Shown: piece after piece, positions 33,982 to 42,238 of the stretch
How the letters are laid out: every line of letters starts with the position of its first letter
Position numbering within the stretch: position 1 is the stretch's first letter
Assembly (NCBI RefSeq): GCF_008831545.1
Contig: NZ_CP044523.1
Location: forward strand, 3,348,001-3,412,000
From: Halorussus halophilus
GTDB lineage: Archaea; Halobacteriota; Halobacteria; Halobacteriales; Haladaptataceae
DNA: 64,000 bases
Direction of reading: 5' to 3'
Position numbers and translations under genes: made by a program
The notes under the pieces: model-generated
The model's input: the letters and a program-made list of their open reading frames with translations, nothing else
Database searches by the model: none
Told to the model about the DNA's origin: nothing

Positions 33982-36900
33982 ATGCGCGAGGAAGACGAAC
34001 GATACTTCGAGCGACTCGAAAGCGGACTGGACGAAGCGTTCGACGTCGCAGAGACCGCCCGCGCGAACAGCGGCGACCCGAAACCCGAAGTCGAGATTCC
34101 GGTCGCGAAGGACATGGCCGACCGCGTCGAGAACATTCTGGGCATCGACGGCGTCGCCGAACGTGTCCGCGAACTGGAGGGCGAAATGTCCCGCGAGGAG
34201 GCCGCCCTCGAAATCGCGGAGGACTTCGCAGAGGGCCGTGTCGGCGACTACGAGTCGAAAGCCGGGAAAGTCGAAGGTGCGGTCAGAACTGCAGTCGCGC
34301 TCCTCACGGAGGGTGTCGTCGCCGCGCCTATCGAGGGAATCGACCGCGTCGAAATTCTGGAGAACGACGACGGCACCGAGTTCGTCAACGTCTACTACGC
34401 GGGCCCGATTCGCTCCGCGGGCGGGACCGCCCAAGCACTCTCGGTCCTCGTGGCTGACTACACTCGCGCGCTCGTCGGGATGGAGCAGTACAAAGCCCGC
34501 GACGACGAAATTGAACGCTACGCCGAGGAGATAAACCTCTACGACAAGGAGACCGGACTTCAGTACTCGCCGAAGGACAAGGAGTCGAAGTTCATCGCGA
34601 AGAACATGCCCATCATGCTCGACGGCGAGGCGACGGGCGACGAAGAAGTATCCGGATTCCGCGACCTCGAACGCGTCGATACAAATAACGCCCGCGGCGG
34701 CATGTGTCTCGTCCTCGCAGAGGGTATCGCGCTCAAGGCTCCCAAGATTCAGCGGTACACTCGGAATCTGGACGAAATCGACTGGCCGTGGTTGCAGGAC
34801 CTCATCGACGGCACCATCGGCAAAGACGACGGCGACGAAGACGAAGTGGAGGAAGCCGAGGACGCCCAAACCGAGGACGGCGACGAAGACGCTGACGACG
34901 CAGAGGACGCCGAACCAGAGGCAACCGGACCACCACGCGTCGAATCCGCCACGAAGTTCCTCCGGGACCTCATCGCCGGTCGTCCCGTCTTCGGCCATCC
35001 GAGCAAGGCGGGCGGCTTCCGACTGCGCTACGGGCGAGCGCGCAATCACGGGTTCGCAACCGCGGGCGTCCACCCCGCGACGATGCACCTCGTAGACGAC
35101 TTCCTCGCCACAGGAACCCAAATCAAAACCGAGCGCCCCGGCAAAGCCGCCGGTGTCGTCCCCGTCGATTCCATCGAAGGACCGACGGTGCGACTCGCCA
35201 ACGGCGACGTTCGCCGCATCGACGACCCGAAAGAAGCCCTCGAACTCCGCAACGGCGTCGAGAAAATCCTCGACCTCGGCGAGTACCTGGTCAACTACGG
35301 CGAGTTCGTGGAGAACAACCACCCGCTCGCCCCTGCCTCCTACACCTTCGAGTGGTGGATTCAAGAGTTAGAAGCCGCGGGTGCGGACGTGCAGGCCTTG
35401 CAAGACTCCCCACGAACCGACCTCGAATCGCCGTCTGTCGAACAGGCAATCGAGTGGGCGACGGAGTTCGACTGCCCGCTCCATCCGGAGTACACCTACC
35501 TCTGGCACGACGTATCCGTCGAAGCCTTCGAGACGCTGGCCGAGGCAGTCGTCGCGGGCGAAATCCAAAATACTGACTCCGACCACGGCACGCTCGTCCT
35601 TCCGAACGACGACGCAGTTCGCCAGACGCTCGAACATCTGCTCGTCCCCCACGTGCAGGGCGAAGAACGCATCCGCGTTTCGGAGTGGCGACCGCTCGCG
35701 CTCTCGCTCGGCCTGACCGAGGACCGCGAGAAGACGTGGAAAAAGTTATCTTCGCGCGCACGCGAGTGGGGCGAAGACGAACCGGGCGACAACGCGATGA
35801 AAGCCGCCCAAGAAGTCGCGCCGTTCGAACTCCGCGAGCGCGCACCCACCAGAATCGGTAACCGGATGGGCCGCCCCGAGAAGTCAGAGAAGCGCGAACT
35901 CTCCCCAGCGGTCCACACGCTGTTCCCCATCGGCGAAGCGGGCGGGAGTCAGCGCGACGTGTCCGCGGCCGCTTCGTGGGCACCGGACATGTCCAGCACC
36001 CCCGGTGAAGTCGATATGCAAGTCGGTCGCCGAGAATGCGAAGACTGTGGCGAGCACACCTTCAAGACGAGGTGCCCAGACTGCGGGGGCAACACCTTCG
36101 CGCACTTCGAGTGCCCTGACTGTGGCTCTGTAGTCGAACTGGACGAATCCGGGCGCGCGATTTGCGACCGCTGTGAAGTCGAAGCCTCCTGCGTCGAGTG
36201 GCAAACCATCGACATCAACGACGAGTTCCGGTCGGCGATGAAGTCAGTCGGCGAGCGCGAAAACGCCTTCGACGTACTCAAAGGCGTCAAAGGGCTCTCC
36301 TCGTCGTACAAGACGCCCGAACCGATGGAGAAGGGCGTCCTGCGAGCCAAGCACGGTGTTTCCTCGTTCAAGGACGGGACGGTCCGCTACGACATGACCG
36401 ACCTGCCCGTGACCGCAGTTCGGCCGAGCGAACTCGACGTGACTGTTGGGCAGTTCCAAGCACTCGGCTACGAGGAGGACGTACGTGGCGACCCCCTGCG
36501 CCACGACGACCAACTGGTCGAACTCAAAGTGCAGGACATCGTCCTTTCCGATGGGGCGGCCGAACACATGCTCAAGACTGCCAACTTCGTGGACGCCCTG
36601 CTGGAGCAGTACTACGGACTGGAACCGTACTACGAGATGGACGAACGCGAAGAACTCGTCGGCGAACTCGTCTTCGGGATGGCACCCCACACCTCCGCCG
36701 CAGTCGTCGGCCGAATCATCGGCTTCACGAGCGCGGCGGTCGGGTACGCACATCCCTACTTCCACGCCGCGAAACGACGCAACTGCTTCCATCCCGAGAC
36801 GAAGGTCTGGTTCGAAGACGAAGCAGGCGAGTGGCACTACGACGAGATTGAGCAGTTGGTCGAAGAGCGACTGGACGACCCACGGGAAGACGACTTCGGC

Positions 36901-39018
36901 GCGTTAGTCGAAGAGTTAGATGGCGAAGTTAGAGTTCCGTCGATTGACGAAGATGGCGAAGTCATGCAGAAACCCATCGAAACGGTGTCGAAGCATCCTT
37001 CGCCGGACCATCTCCTCAAAATCGAGACGCGGAGCGGGCGCGAGATTACGGTTACGCCGGACCACTCGATGCGTCGTTGGTCTTCCAATGGTGTCGAGGA
37101 AGTTGAAGCTCGATGCTTAGATATTGGCGACGAAATACCGTCCCCAAAAGAGGTGGCCTTCGAGGGCGAGTATACATCGATTGACCTTCTCGAAGAGTTC
37201 TTACATCTCGACTCAATCCTAAATACGGACTTGATGATCCGAGGACTTGGAGCAGAACGAATAAAGGCTATTTTCGACTCTGCTACCGAGGGGAGTGGCT
37301 ACCTCAAACCAGTGGCTGAAAAACTCGGAAAGAGTGATTCATCTGTCTATAATTGGGTTAACCGAGACAGCGTTCCGGCATCGGTGTTCGTTACGCTTCT
37401 CGGAACAAAAGAAACTCTGGAAACACTCTCACAAGATGTCGAACTCGGTGTCAGACGGGATACCGCGTCGGTGAGTCGAACTCTCACTATCGGGGAGGAC
37501 ATGGCGAAAGTCCTCGGCTACTACGCGGCTGAGGGCTTCAGCCGCTTCGAAGAGGGCGAATTCTATCAGACGACTATTTGCACGCCTGATAAAGAGCCAC
37601 GACAGCACATCATCGAAACTGTCGAAGACAAACTCTCGGTAACACCCTACGAGGAAAACGAGTGGAAAGTCACGACTTCAAGTCGTCTTGTCGCCCTACT
37701 GTTCAACGAAGTCCTCAACGCTGGCAGTTCTGCTGAGAGTAAGCAAATTCCGAACTGCGTTGTGAACTCTCCAAAATCGGTCGTTCGGGAGTTCCTTCGC
37801 TCCTACTTCAGTGGGGATGGAAGTGTAGCAAGCGATAGGGTGGAAATTCGAGCGCACACGATTAGTGATGAGCTGAAAAACGATCTCGTTGGGATGCTGA
37901 AGCGGTTTAGTGTTGCGAGCAAGGTCTATACGGAACTCCGTAGGCCTTCGACTGGAGCAATCGCGGAGTTCTACGACGATGAACCGGTACCAGAGTTTGA
38001 ATCTTGGGTTCTCAAAGTAACATCAGAAAACGTTGCTCTCTTTGCTGACCAAATCGGATTCGATCTACAGAGAAAAACCGAAACGCTGGAAAACGCTCTC
38101 GAAACGGTTCCTGTGCGGTCGCAACGTATTTTCGGTGATGGAGGCGACCTTTGGCTTGACGAAATAGAATCAATTGAAATCGTAGAAAGCGATGTGGAGA
38201 ATACCTACTGCGTAACTGTCGAAGACACCCACACGCTCGTCGCAAACGACCTCTTCGTCGGTCAGTGCGACGGCGACGAGGACTGCGTGATGCTCCTGAT
38301 GGACGGCCTACTCAACTTCAGCAAGGAGTTCCTCCCCGACAAGCGCGGTGGGCAGATGGACGCACCGCTCGTCATGTCCTCGCGCATCGACCCCTCGGAA
38401 ATCGACGACGAGGCGCACAACATGGACATCGTCCGGCAGTATCCCCGCGAGTTCTACGAGGCGACTCGCGAGATGGCCGACCCCGGCGAGGTCGAAGACG
38501 TGATGAAAATCGCCGAGGAGACGCTGGGCACCGACCGCGAGTACACCGACTTCCACCACAGCCACGACACCAGCAACATCGCGCTCGGCCCGGACCTCTC
38601 GGCGTACAAGACGCTCGGGTCGATGATGGACAAGATGGACGCCCAACTGGAACTCGCCCGGAAACTCCGGGCCGTCGAAGAGACGGACGTGGCAGAGCGG
38701 GTTATCGAGTACCACTTCCTGCCGGACCTCATCGGCAACCTGCGGGCGTTCTCCCGACAGGAGACGCGCTGTCTCGACTGCGGCGAGAAGTACCGCCGGA
38801 TGCCGCTCACTGGCGACTGCCGTGAGTGTGGCGGGCGCGTCAACCTGACCGTCCACCAAGGGTCGGTCAACAAGTACATGGACACCGCGATTCAGGTGGC
38901 CGAGAAGTACGACTGCCGGGAGTACACGAAACAGCGACTCGACATCATGAACACCCGCTTAGAGAGCATCTTCGAGAACGACAAAAACAAGCAGTCAGGT
39001 ATCGCGGACTTCATGTGA
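33982..39018 (+). CDS. polC: DNA polymerase D large subunit (DP2), intein-containing precursor
   Basis: This 1678-aa precursor is the catalytic subunit of archaeal replicative polymerase PolD; removal of a 494-aa intein leaves 1184 residues. The N-terminal domain has the family motif NVYYAGPIRSAGGTAQALSV (about 130). Zinc fingers follow (CEDCGEHTFKTRCPDCGG, then CPDCG and CDRCE). The active-site segment is split: KRRN lies before the intein, and CDGDEDC with the metal-binding Asp residues lies after it. A C-terminal zinc module (CLDCGEKYRR...CRECGG) and a basic end follow. ATG 33982 gives the conserved MREEDERYFERLE; the frame upstream overlaps the PPC gene and is spurious. The small subunit is not in this window. 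Confidence 0.95.
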   Translation: MREEDERYFERLESGLDEAFDVAETARANSGDPKPEVEIPVAKDMADRVENILGIDGVAERVRELEGEMSREEAALEIAEDFAEGRVGDYESKAGKVEGAVRTAVALLTEGVVAAPIEGIDRVEILENDDGTEFVNVYYAGPIRSAGGTAQALSVLVADYTRALVGMEQYKARDDEIERYAEEINLYDKETGLQYSPKDKESKFIAKNMPIMLDGEATGDEEVSGFRDLERVDTNNARGGMCLVLAEGIALKAPKIQRYTRNLDEIDWPWLQDLIDGTIGKDDGDEDEVEEAEDAQTEDGDEDADDAEDAEPEATGPPRVESATKFLRDLIAGRPVFGHPSKAGGFRLRYGRARNHGFATAGVHPATMHLVDDFLATGTQIKTERPGKAAGVVPVDSIEGPTVRLANGDVRRIDDPKEALELRNGVEKILDLGEYLVNYGEFVENNHPLAPASYTFEWWIQELEAAGADVQALQDSPRTDLESPSVEQAIEWATEFDCPLHPEYTYLWHDVSVEAFETLAEAVVAGEIQNTDSDHGTLVLPNDDAVRQTLEHLLVPHVQGEERIRVSEWRPLALSLGLTEDREKTWKKLSSRAREWGEDEPGDNAMKAAQEVAPFELRERAPTRIGNRMGRPEKSEKRELSPAVHTLFPIGEAGGSQRDVSAAASWAPDMSSTPGEVDMQVGRRECEDCGEHTFKTRCPDCGGNTFAHFECPDCGSVVELDESGRAICDRCEVEASCVEWQTIDINDEFRSAMKSVGERENAFDVLKGVKGLSSSYKTPEPMEKGVLRAKHGVSSFKDGTVRYDMTDLPVTAVRPSELDVTVGQFQALGYEEDVRGDPLRHDDQLVELKVQDIVLSDGAAEHMLKTANFVDALLEQYYGLEPYYEMDEREELVGELVFGMAPHTSAAVVGRIIGFTSAAVGYAHPYFHAAKRRNCFHPETKVWFEDEAGEWHYDEIEQLVEERLDDPREDDFGALVEELDGEVRVPSIDEDGEVMQKPIETVSKHPSPDHLLKIETRSGREITVTPDHSMRRWSSNGVEEVEARCLDIGDEIPSPKEVAFEGEYTSIDLLEEFLHLDSILNTDLMIRGLGAERIKAIFDSATEGSGYLKPVAEKLGKSDSSVYNWVNRDSVPASVFVTLLGTKETLETLSQDVELGVRRDTASVSRTLTIGEDMAKVLGYYAAEGFSRFEEGEFYQTTICTPDKEPRQHIIETVEDKLSVTPYEENEWKVTTSSRLVALLFNEVLNAGSSAESKQIPNCVVNSPKSVVREFLRSYFSGDGSVASDRVEIRAHTISDELKNDLVGMLKRFSVASKVYTELRRPSTGAIAEFYDDEPVPEFESWVLKVTSENVALFADQIGFDLQRKTETLENALETVPVRSQRIFGDGGDLWLDEIESIEIVESDVENTYCVTVEDTHTLVANDLFVGQCDGDEDCVMLLMDGLLNFSKEFLPDKRGGQMDAPLVMSSRIDPSEIDDEAHNMDIVRQYPREFYEATREMADPGEVEDVMKIAEETLGTDREYTDFHHSHDTSNIALGPDLSAYKTLGSMMDKMDAQLELARKLRAVEETDVAERVIEYHFLPDLIGNLRAFSRQETRCLDCGEKYRRMPLTGDCRECGGRVNLTVHQGSVNKYMDTAIQVAEKYDCREYTKQRLDIMNTRLESIFENDKNKQSGIADFM
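36784..38265 (+). mobile_element. PolC intein with HTH and LAGLIDADG endonuclease
   Basis: The insert of 494 aa interrupts the strictly conserved KRRN/CDGDEDC site of DP2. Splicing block A begins at Cys (CFHPETKVWF) and block B is ITVTPDHSM with the TxxH catalytic pair. A helix-turn-helix-like segment (SDSSVYNWVN) comes next. The endonuclease core has both LAGLIDADG helices (KVLGYYAAEGF and LRSYFSGDGS) with acidic metal ligands, so it may still cut DNA. Block F is TYCVTVEDTHTLVAND. The last intein residue is Gln, not Asn, and the residue before it is Gly, not His; the first downstream residue is Cys. Codons from about 37100 to 38230 are visibly richer in A and T than polC, which suggests recent transfer. 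Confidence 0.93.
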
Positions 39019-39081
39019 ACCTTTTCCTGCGGGGTGGGCACAGAGCGCCCACCCACTGGCAAAACGTTCATGAAAACCACC
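39019..39081 (+). repeat. Dispersed hairpin element, copy A
   Basis: The element starts on the base after the polC stop. It has a 5' box ACCTTTTCCTGCGG, a hairpin GTGGG/CCCAC type stem (GGTGGGC...GCCCACC) and a 3' box CTGGCAAAACGTTCATGAAAA. Copy B at 44240-44311 has the same two end boxes around a different stem, and copy C at 63961 is cut by the window end. The fixed ends with variable stem suggest a conserved RNA or a mobile hairpin. Confidence 0.7.
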
Positions 39082-39354
39082 GGAAGACAAACCGCGTCTT
39101 CCGAGCAATCGGTCGCTACGCTCCCGATGACACGTCGTCACCCCCTCTGGCGCGGCGAAGCCGCGCCGACGAGGGTCCCTCGGACGCGCTCACTTAGCGA
39201 GATTCCGGAGGAATCTCGCGTCGCTCGCGGTAGCGTAACTCGACAGCAACCACACGAGGTCCACCGGCCGACTCGGGTGTGGTTTCGGCTGGCGAAACAT
39301 TCCTCCTGGTCGGCCTCCGCCTTTATCTTCCATGCCGGTGTATCTCTGTCCCGT
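39082..39354. repeat. Palindrome-rich spacer between polC and rubredoxin-like gene
   Basis: The spacer has no credible gene. Short stems include CGGAAGAC.../GTCTTCCG (about 39079-39102), GGCGCGGC/GCCGCGCC (39149-39167) and GCGAGATTCC/GGAATCTCGC (39197-39219). GCCTTTATC at about 39320-39328 is the probable TATA box of the gene at 39355. Confidence 0.6.
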
Positions 39355-39693
39355 ATGAGTGGACACGGCGAAACTCCGGCCGAGGAAGGAGACGAGGAAG
39401 CAGTCGAAGCGGTACTCGAAGTCAACTTCGGCCAGACCGTCTACGACGAAGATGGCAACGAAATCGGTCGCGTTCGAGGCTTGGAGAAGGGCGGGTTCTT
39501 CGTCTCGACGCGAGAAGGCGTCGAGAGCATGAGCATCGAACACTCCCGCGCTGGCCACGACTTCGGCGAAGCCGAACTCATGTGGCGCTGCACCCAGTGT
39601 GGCGAGATGGGCGAAATCGACGAGGGGATTCCGGACGTCTGCCCGAACTGCGACGCCCCGAAGACCGACCTGATGTACTGGACCGAGGACTAG
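39355..39693 (+). CDS. Rubredoxin-like zinc-ribbon protein (DUF7130-like)
   Basis: This 112-aa protein has an acidic N-terminus, a small beta domain with FGQTVYDEDGNEIGRVRGLE (about 28-47, PRC-barrel-like turn) and a C-terminal rubredoxin-like metal site: CTQCGEMGEIDEG...CPNCDAPK (about 80-102). The four Cys can hold Fe or Zn. It resembles the haloarchaeal family I know as DUF7130, rubredoxin-like. ATG 39355 follows a TATA-like GCCTTTATC by about 30 nt. Electron transfer or metal-sensing roles are possible; neither is shown. Confidence 0.85.
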   Translation: MSGHGETPAEEGDEEAVEAVLEVNFGQTVYDEDGNEIGRVRGLEKGGFFVSTREGVESMSIEHSRAGHDFGEAELMWRCTQCGEMGEIDEGIPDVCPNCDAPKTDLMYWTED

Positions 39694-39783
39694 CAGAACG
39701 CAGATTTGGGGCATCTTCTGACTGCTTTTCGGGCTGTGAGAGTTGTAGAGCCATTTCGACTGTGACAGTCTCGAAAGCCCCCA

Positions 39784-39872
39784 CCTGCTCGCGGCCGCTC
39801 AGTGACACATCCGCGCAAACCGCACGCGGATAGTGGTCACTGAGACGACCACGCCCTTCGGGCGCGAGCAGG
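39784..39872. ncRNA. Candidate structured element with three nested stems
   Basis: Three perfectly paired stems nest inside one another: outer CCTGCTCGCG/CGCGAGCAGG (39784-39793 with 39863-39872), middle CTCAGTGAC/GTCACTGAG (39798-39806 with 39836-39844) and inner ATCCGCG/CGCGGAT (39809-39815 with 39825-39831). An alternative stem CGCCC/GGGCG lies at 39852-39864. There is no open reading frame of interest. The remaining spacer (39694-40068) shows no gene. I think I have seen similar text between genes of other haloarchaea, so it may be a dispersed element or a small RNA; strand is undetermined. Confidence 0.5.
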
Positions 39873-40068
39873 CGGCCTCTTTCATTCCCACCCATGGTGA
39901 ATGTGGCACCGGGCGTTGCCGTCGGTTCGCCGGTCGGGTATTTCGGTGGTTTGTCTCGCTGGGCGTCACTAGTCAATGCGTCACCGGCCGTTTCTGCCAT
40001 CCGGCCAGTCGCCGACCAACCCCACCAACAACTAACCCCTTTTCAACCCCCGGTCCCAAGGTCGAGAT

Positions 40069-40971
40069 ATGAACGTCGTCGTGTTCGGTGCGGGAAGCCT
40101 CGGCAGCCTGGTCGGTGGCCTCCTCGCACGCGAACACTCCGTCACGCTGGTCGGCCGAAACCCCCACGTCGAGGAAATCCGGAACTCCGGCCTGCGCGTC
40201 TCCGGCGAGTTCGACTTCGAAGTCACTCCCGAGGCGACGATCGACGGGACCGGCCTCGCCGCAGAACTCGCCGTCGTCACGGTCAAGGCCTTCGACACCG
40301 AGTCGGCCGCCCGCGACCTCTCGACCGGCAACTTCGACGCAGTCCTCTCGCTCCAGAACGGCATGGGCAACGAAGAAATCCTCGCCGACTATCTCGACTG
40401 CCCGGTTCTCGCAGGCACTGCAACCTACGGCGCGGTATGCCTCGACCCCGGCACAGTGGAGTGTACGGGGGAAGGTCGCATCGTCCTCGGCGCACGCGAG
40501 GGTGGCGATTCCGAGACGGCCGACCGCGTCGGTACTGCTTTCCGAACCGCCGGGTTCGACGCCACCGTCGCCGCCGACATGCCGCGCAGGCTCTGGAAGA
40601 AACTCGCGGTGAACGCGGGCATCAACGCGACGACTGCGCTTGGGCGCGTCGAGAACGGTGCGCTCCTCGACGGACCTGCCCACGAAGTCGCGGTCGAAGC
40701 GGCCCGGGAAACCGCTCGCGTCGCTCGCGCCGAAGGAATAGAACTCGACGAGAAGACGGCCGCAGAAGCCGTCGAGCGCGTCGCCGAGGAGACCGCCGCC
40801 AACACCTCTTCGATGCACCAAGACGTGCTGGCGGGCCGCCGAACCGAAGTCGGCGCAATAAACCAATATCTTTGCGCACGCGCGGAGGCGAACGACGTCG
40901 CCGTCCCGACGAACCAGACGCTGACCAGACTGCTCCGTGCGTGGGAGCGTGAGAACGTCTCGGAGAACTGA
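40069..40971 (+). CDS. panE: 2-dehydropantoate 2-reductase (ketopantoate reductase)
   Basis: This 300-aa NAD(P)H-dependent enzyme reduces ketopantoate to pantoate on the way to coenzyme A. The nucleotide-binding motif is VFGAGSLGSLVGGLLA (4-19). The catalytic Lys/Asn region KKLAVNAGINATTALGRVENG (about 183-203) and the C-terminal Ser/Glu region NTSSMHQDVLAGRRTEVGAIN (about 243-263) match the family. Length is typical. It lies alone; a TATA-like CTTTTCAAC lies about 28 nt before the ATG. Confidence 0.9.
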   Translation: MNVVVFGAGSLGSLVGGLLAREHSVTLVGRNPHVEEIRNSGLRVSGEFDFEVTPEATIDGTGLAAELAVVTVKAFDTESAARDLSTGNFDAVLSLQNGMGNEEILADYLDCPVLAGTATYGAVCLDPGTVECTGEGRIVLGAREGGDSETADRVGTAFRTAGFDATVAADMPRRLWKKLAVNAGINATTALGRVENGALLDGPAHEVAVEAARETARVARAEGIELDEKTAAEAVERVAEETAANTSSMHQDVLAGRRTEVGAINQYLCARAEANDVAVPTNQTLTRLLRAWERENVSEN

Positions 40972-41160
40972 GTCCGTCTCCGCCGAACTGACCACGCCTC
41001 CTCTGAACTGTGCTGGTCTCCTTAGGCTCGAACTAGCGCCGCGAAACACCTCGATACCGACTCTATCTGTCTTCGTCGGGCATCTTACCACGTTCTAAGT
41101 CGAATCGTTCCGGGCCCGACTTCCGACATACTGATTAACGTAGACGAAGCAGAAAGTCGC

Positions 41161-42198
41161 ATGAACGGCAAGCAACTGCGGACTACTCTTCTGGGGTTTG
41201 TCGGCACGTTCTCCATCTTGGGGCTGCTGCTGTACTTCGTCGGGGTGGACGGGTTTATCGGAGAACTGAGGCGGGCCGACAACGGGACGGTCGCGCTCGT
41301 CGTTTTGGTCACGCTCGGCTGGCTTTCGGCGTGGGGGTTCTCGCTCCAGACGGTCCTCGACGTACTCGGCGTTGACGTCTCCCTCCCGCAGTCTTTCTTC
41401 ATCCTCAACGGCGCGATGTTCTCGAACAACATCACACCGTTCGGGCAGGCGGGCGGCGAACCGGTGACCGCGTTGCTCATCTCGAAGGTAGCTGACACCG
41501 AGTACGAGCGAGGACTGGCCGCTATCGCCAGTGTTGACTCTCTCAACTTCATCCCCTCTATCTCGCTCGCACTGGTCGGTGCCGCGTTCTACGCAACTCA
41601 GAGCTCCCTCGGTCGTCGCCTCCGAATCGCGACGGCGGCCCTCGTCGCGCTCTCGGTCCTCGTTCCGTCGGTTGCATACGTCGGATGGCGAAAACGCGAC
41701 AGCATCCAACGGAGAATTACGGGCGTCGTCGCTCCGATAATCAAATACCTCACCCGAATCTTGCCGGTCAGTTCGTCGCTGAACAGAGAGGAAATCCGGT
41801 CGCGCATCGGTCACTTCGTGGACTCCATCGAGCGCGTCGCCACCAACCGCCGCGGAATCACGCTCGCACTCACTGCTTCGACGGCGGGGTGGGCGTTCCA
41901 GATGGTGGCGCTGTGGTTGGCGTTCGCCGCCATTGGCAAGTCCGTTCCGCTCTCTATCATGCTATTCGTCGTGCCGGTGGGCGCTATCGCCGGAATTACG
42001 CCACTCCCCGGTGGCGCGGGCGGTATCGAAGCGGTACTGGTCGCGCTGTTGTCGAGTCTTCCGGGAACGGCCATCGGCGTGGAAGCCGCACTCGCCGCGG
42101 TTATCATCTACCGCGGTGCAGTGTACTGGGTCCCCGTCGTTATCGGCGGCGGCGTCCTCAGTGTGGTCGGCGTCGATACCGTGCAACAGGGGTCCTAA
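41161..42198 (+). CDS. Flippase-like membrane protein (UPF0104, LPG-synthase TM family)
   Basis: This 345-aa protein has about eight membrane segments and the motifs of the lysylphosphatidylglycerol synthase transmembrane family: PFGQAGGEPVTALLIS (about 99-114) and ITPLPGGAGGIEAVLVALL (about 280-298). It lacks the aminoacyl-transfer domain of bacterial MprF, so by analogy it may move lipids or lipid-linked sugars. GATTAACG about 30 nt before the ATG is a likely TATA box. It converges with a sulfatase-fold gene. Confidence 0.85.
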   Translation: MNGKQLRTTLLGFVGTFSILGLLLYFVGVDGFIGELRRADNGTVALVVLVTLGWLSAWGFSLQTVLDVLGVDVSLPQSFFILNGAMFSNNITPFGQAGGEPVTALLISKVADTEYERGLAAIASVDSLNFIPSISLALVGAAFYATQSSLGRRLRIATAALVALSVLVPSVAYVGWRKRDSIQRRITGVVAPIIKYLTRILPVSSSLNREEIRSRIGHFVDSIERVATNRRGITLALTASTAGWAFQMVALWLAFAAIGKSVPLSIMLFVVPVGAIAGITPLPGGAGGIEAVLVALLSSLPGTAIGVEAALAAVIIYRGAVYWVPVVIGGGVLSVVGVDTVQQGS

Positions 42199-42238
42199 AG
42201 AACGCAGAAAAAACTCGTTCGCTTTTACGACCGGCGAC

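Noticed and set aside
33004-35364. 786-aa minus-strand ORF across the dpp spacer and the start of polC
   Set aside because: It is antisense to polC and the PPC gene, its composition is Val/Arg-rich rather than acidic, and it is explained by high GC content of the real genes on the other strand.
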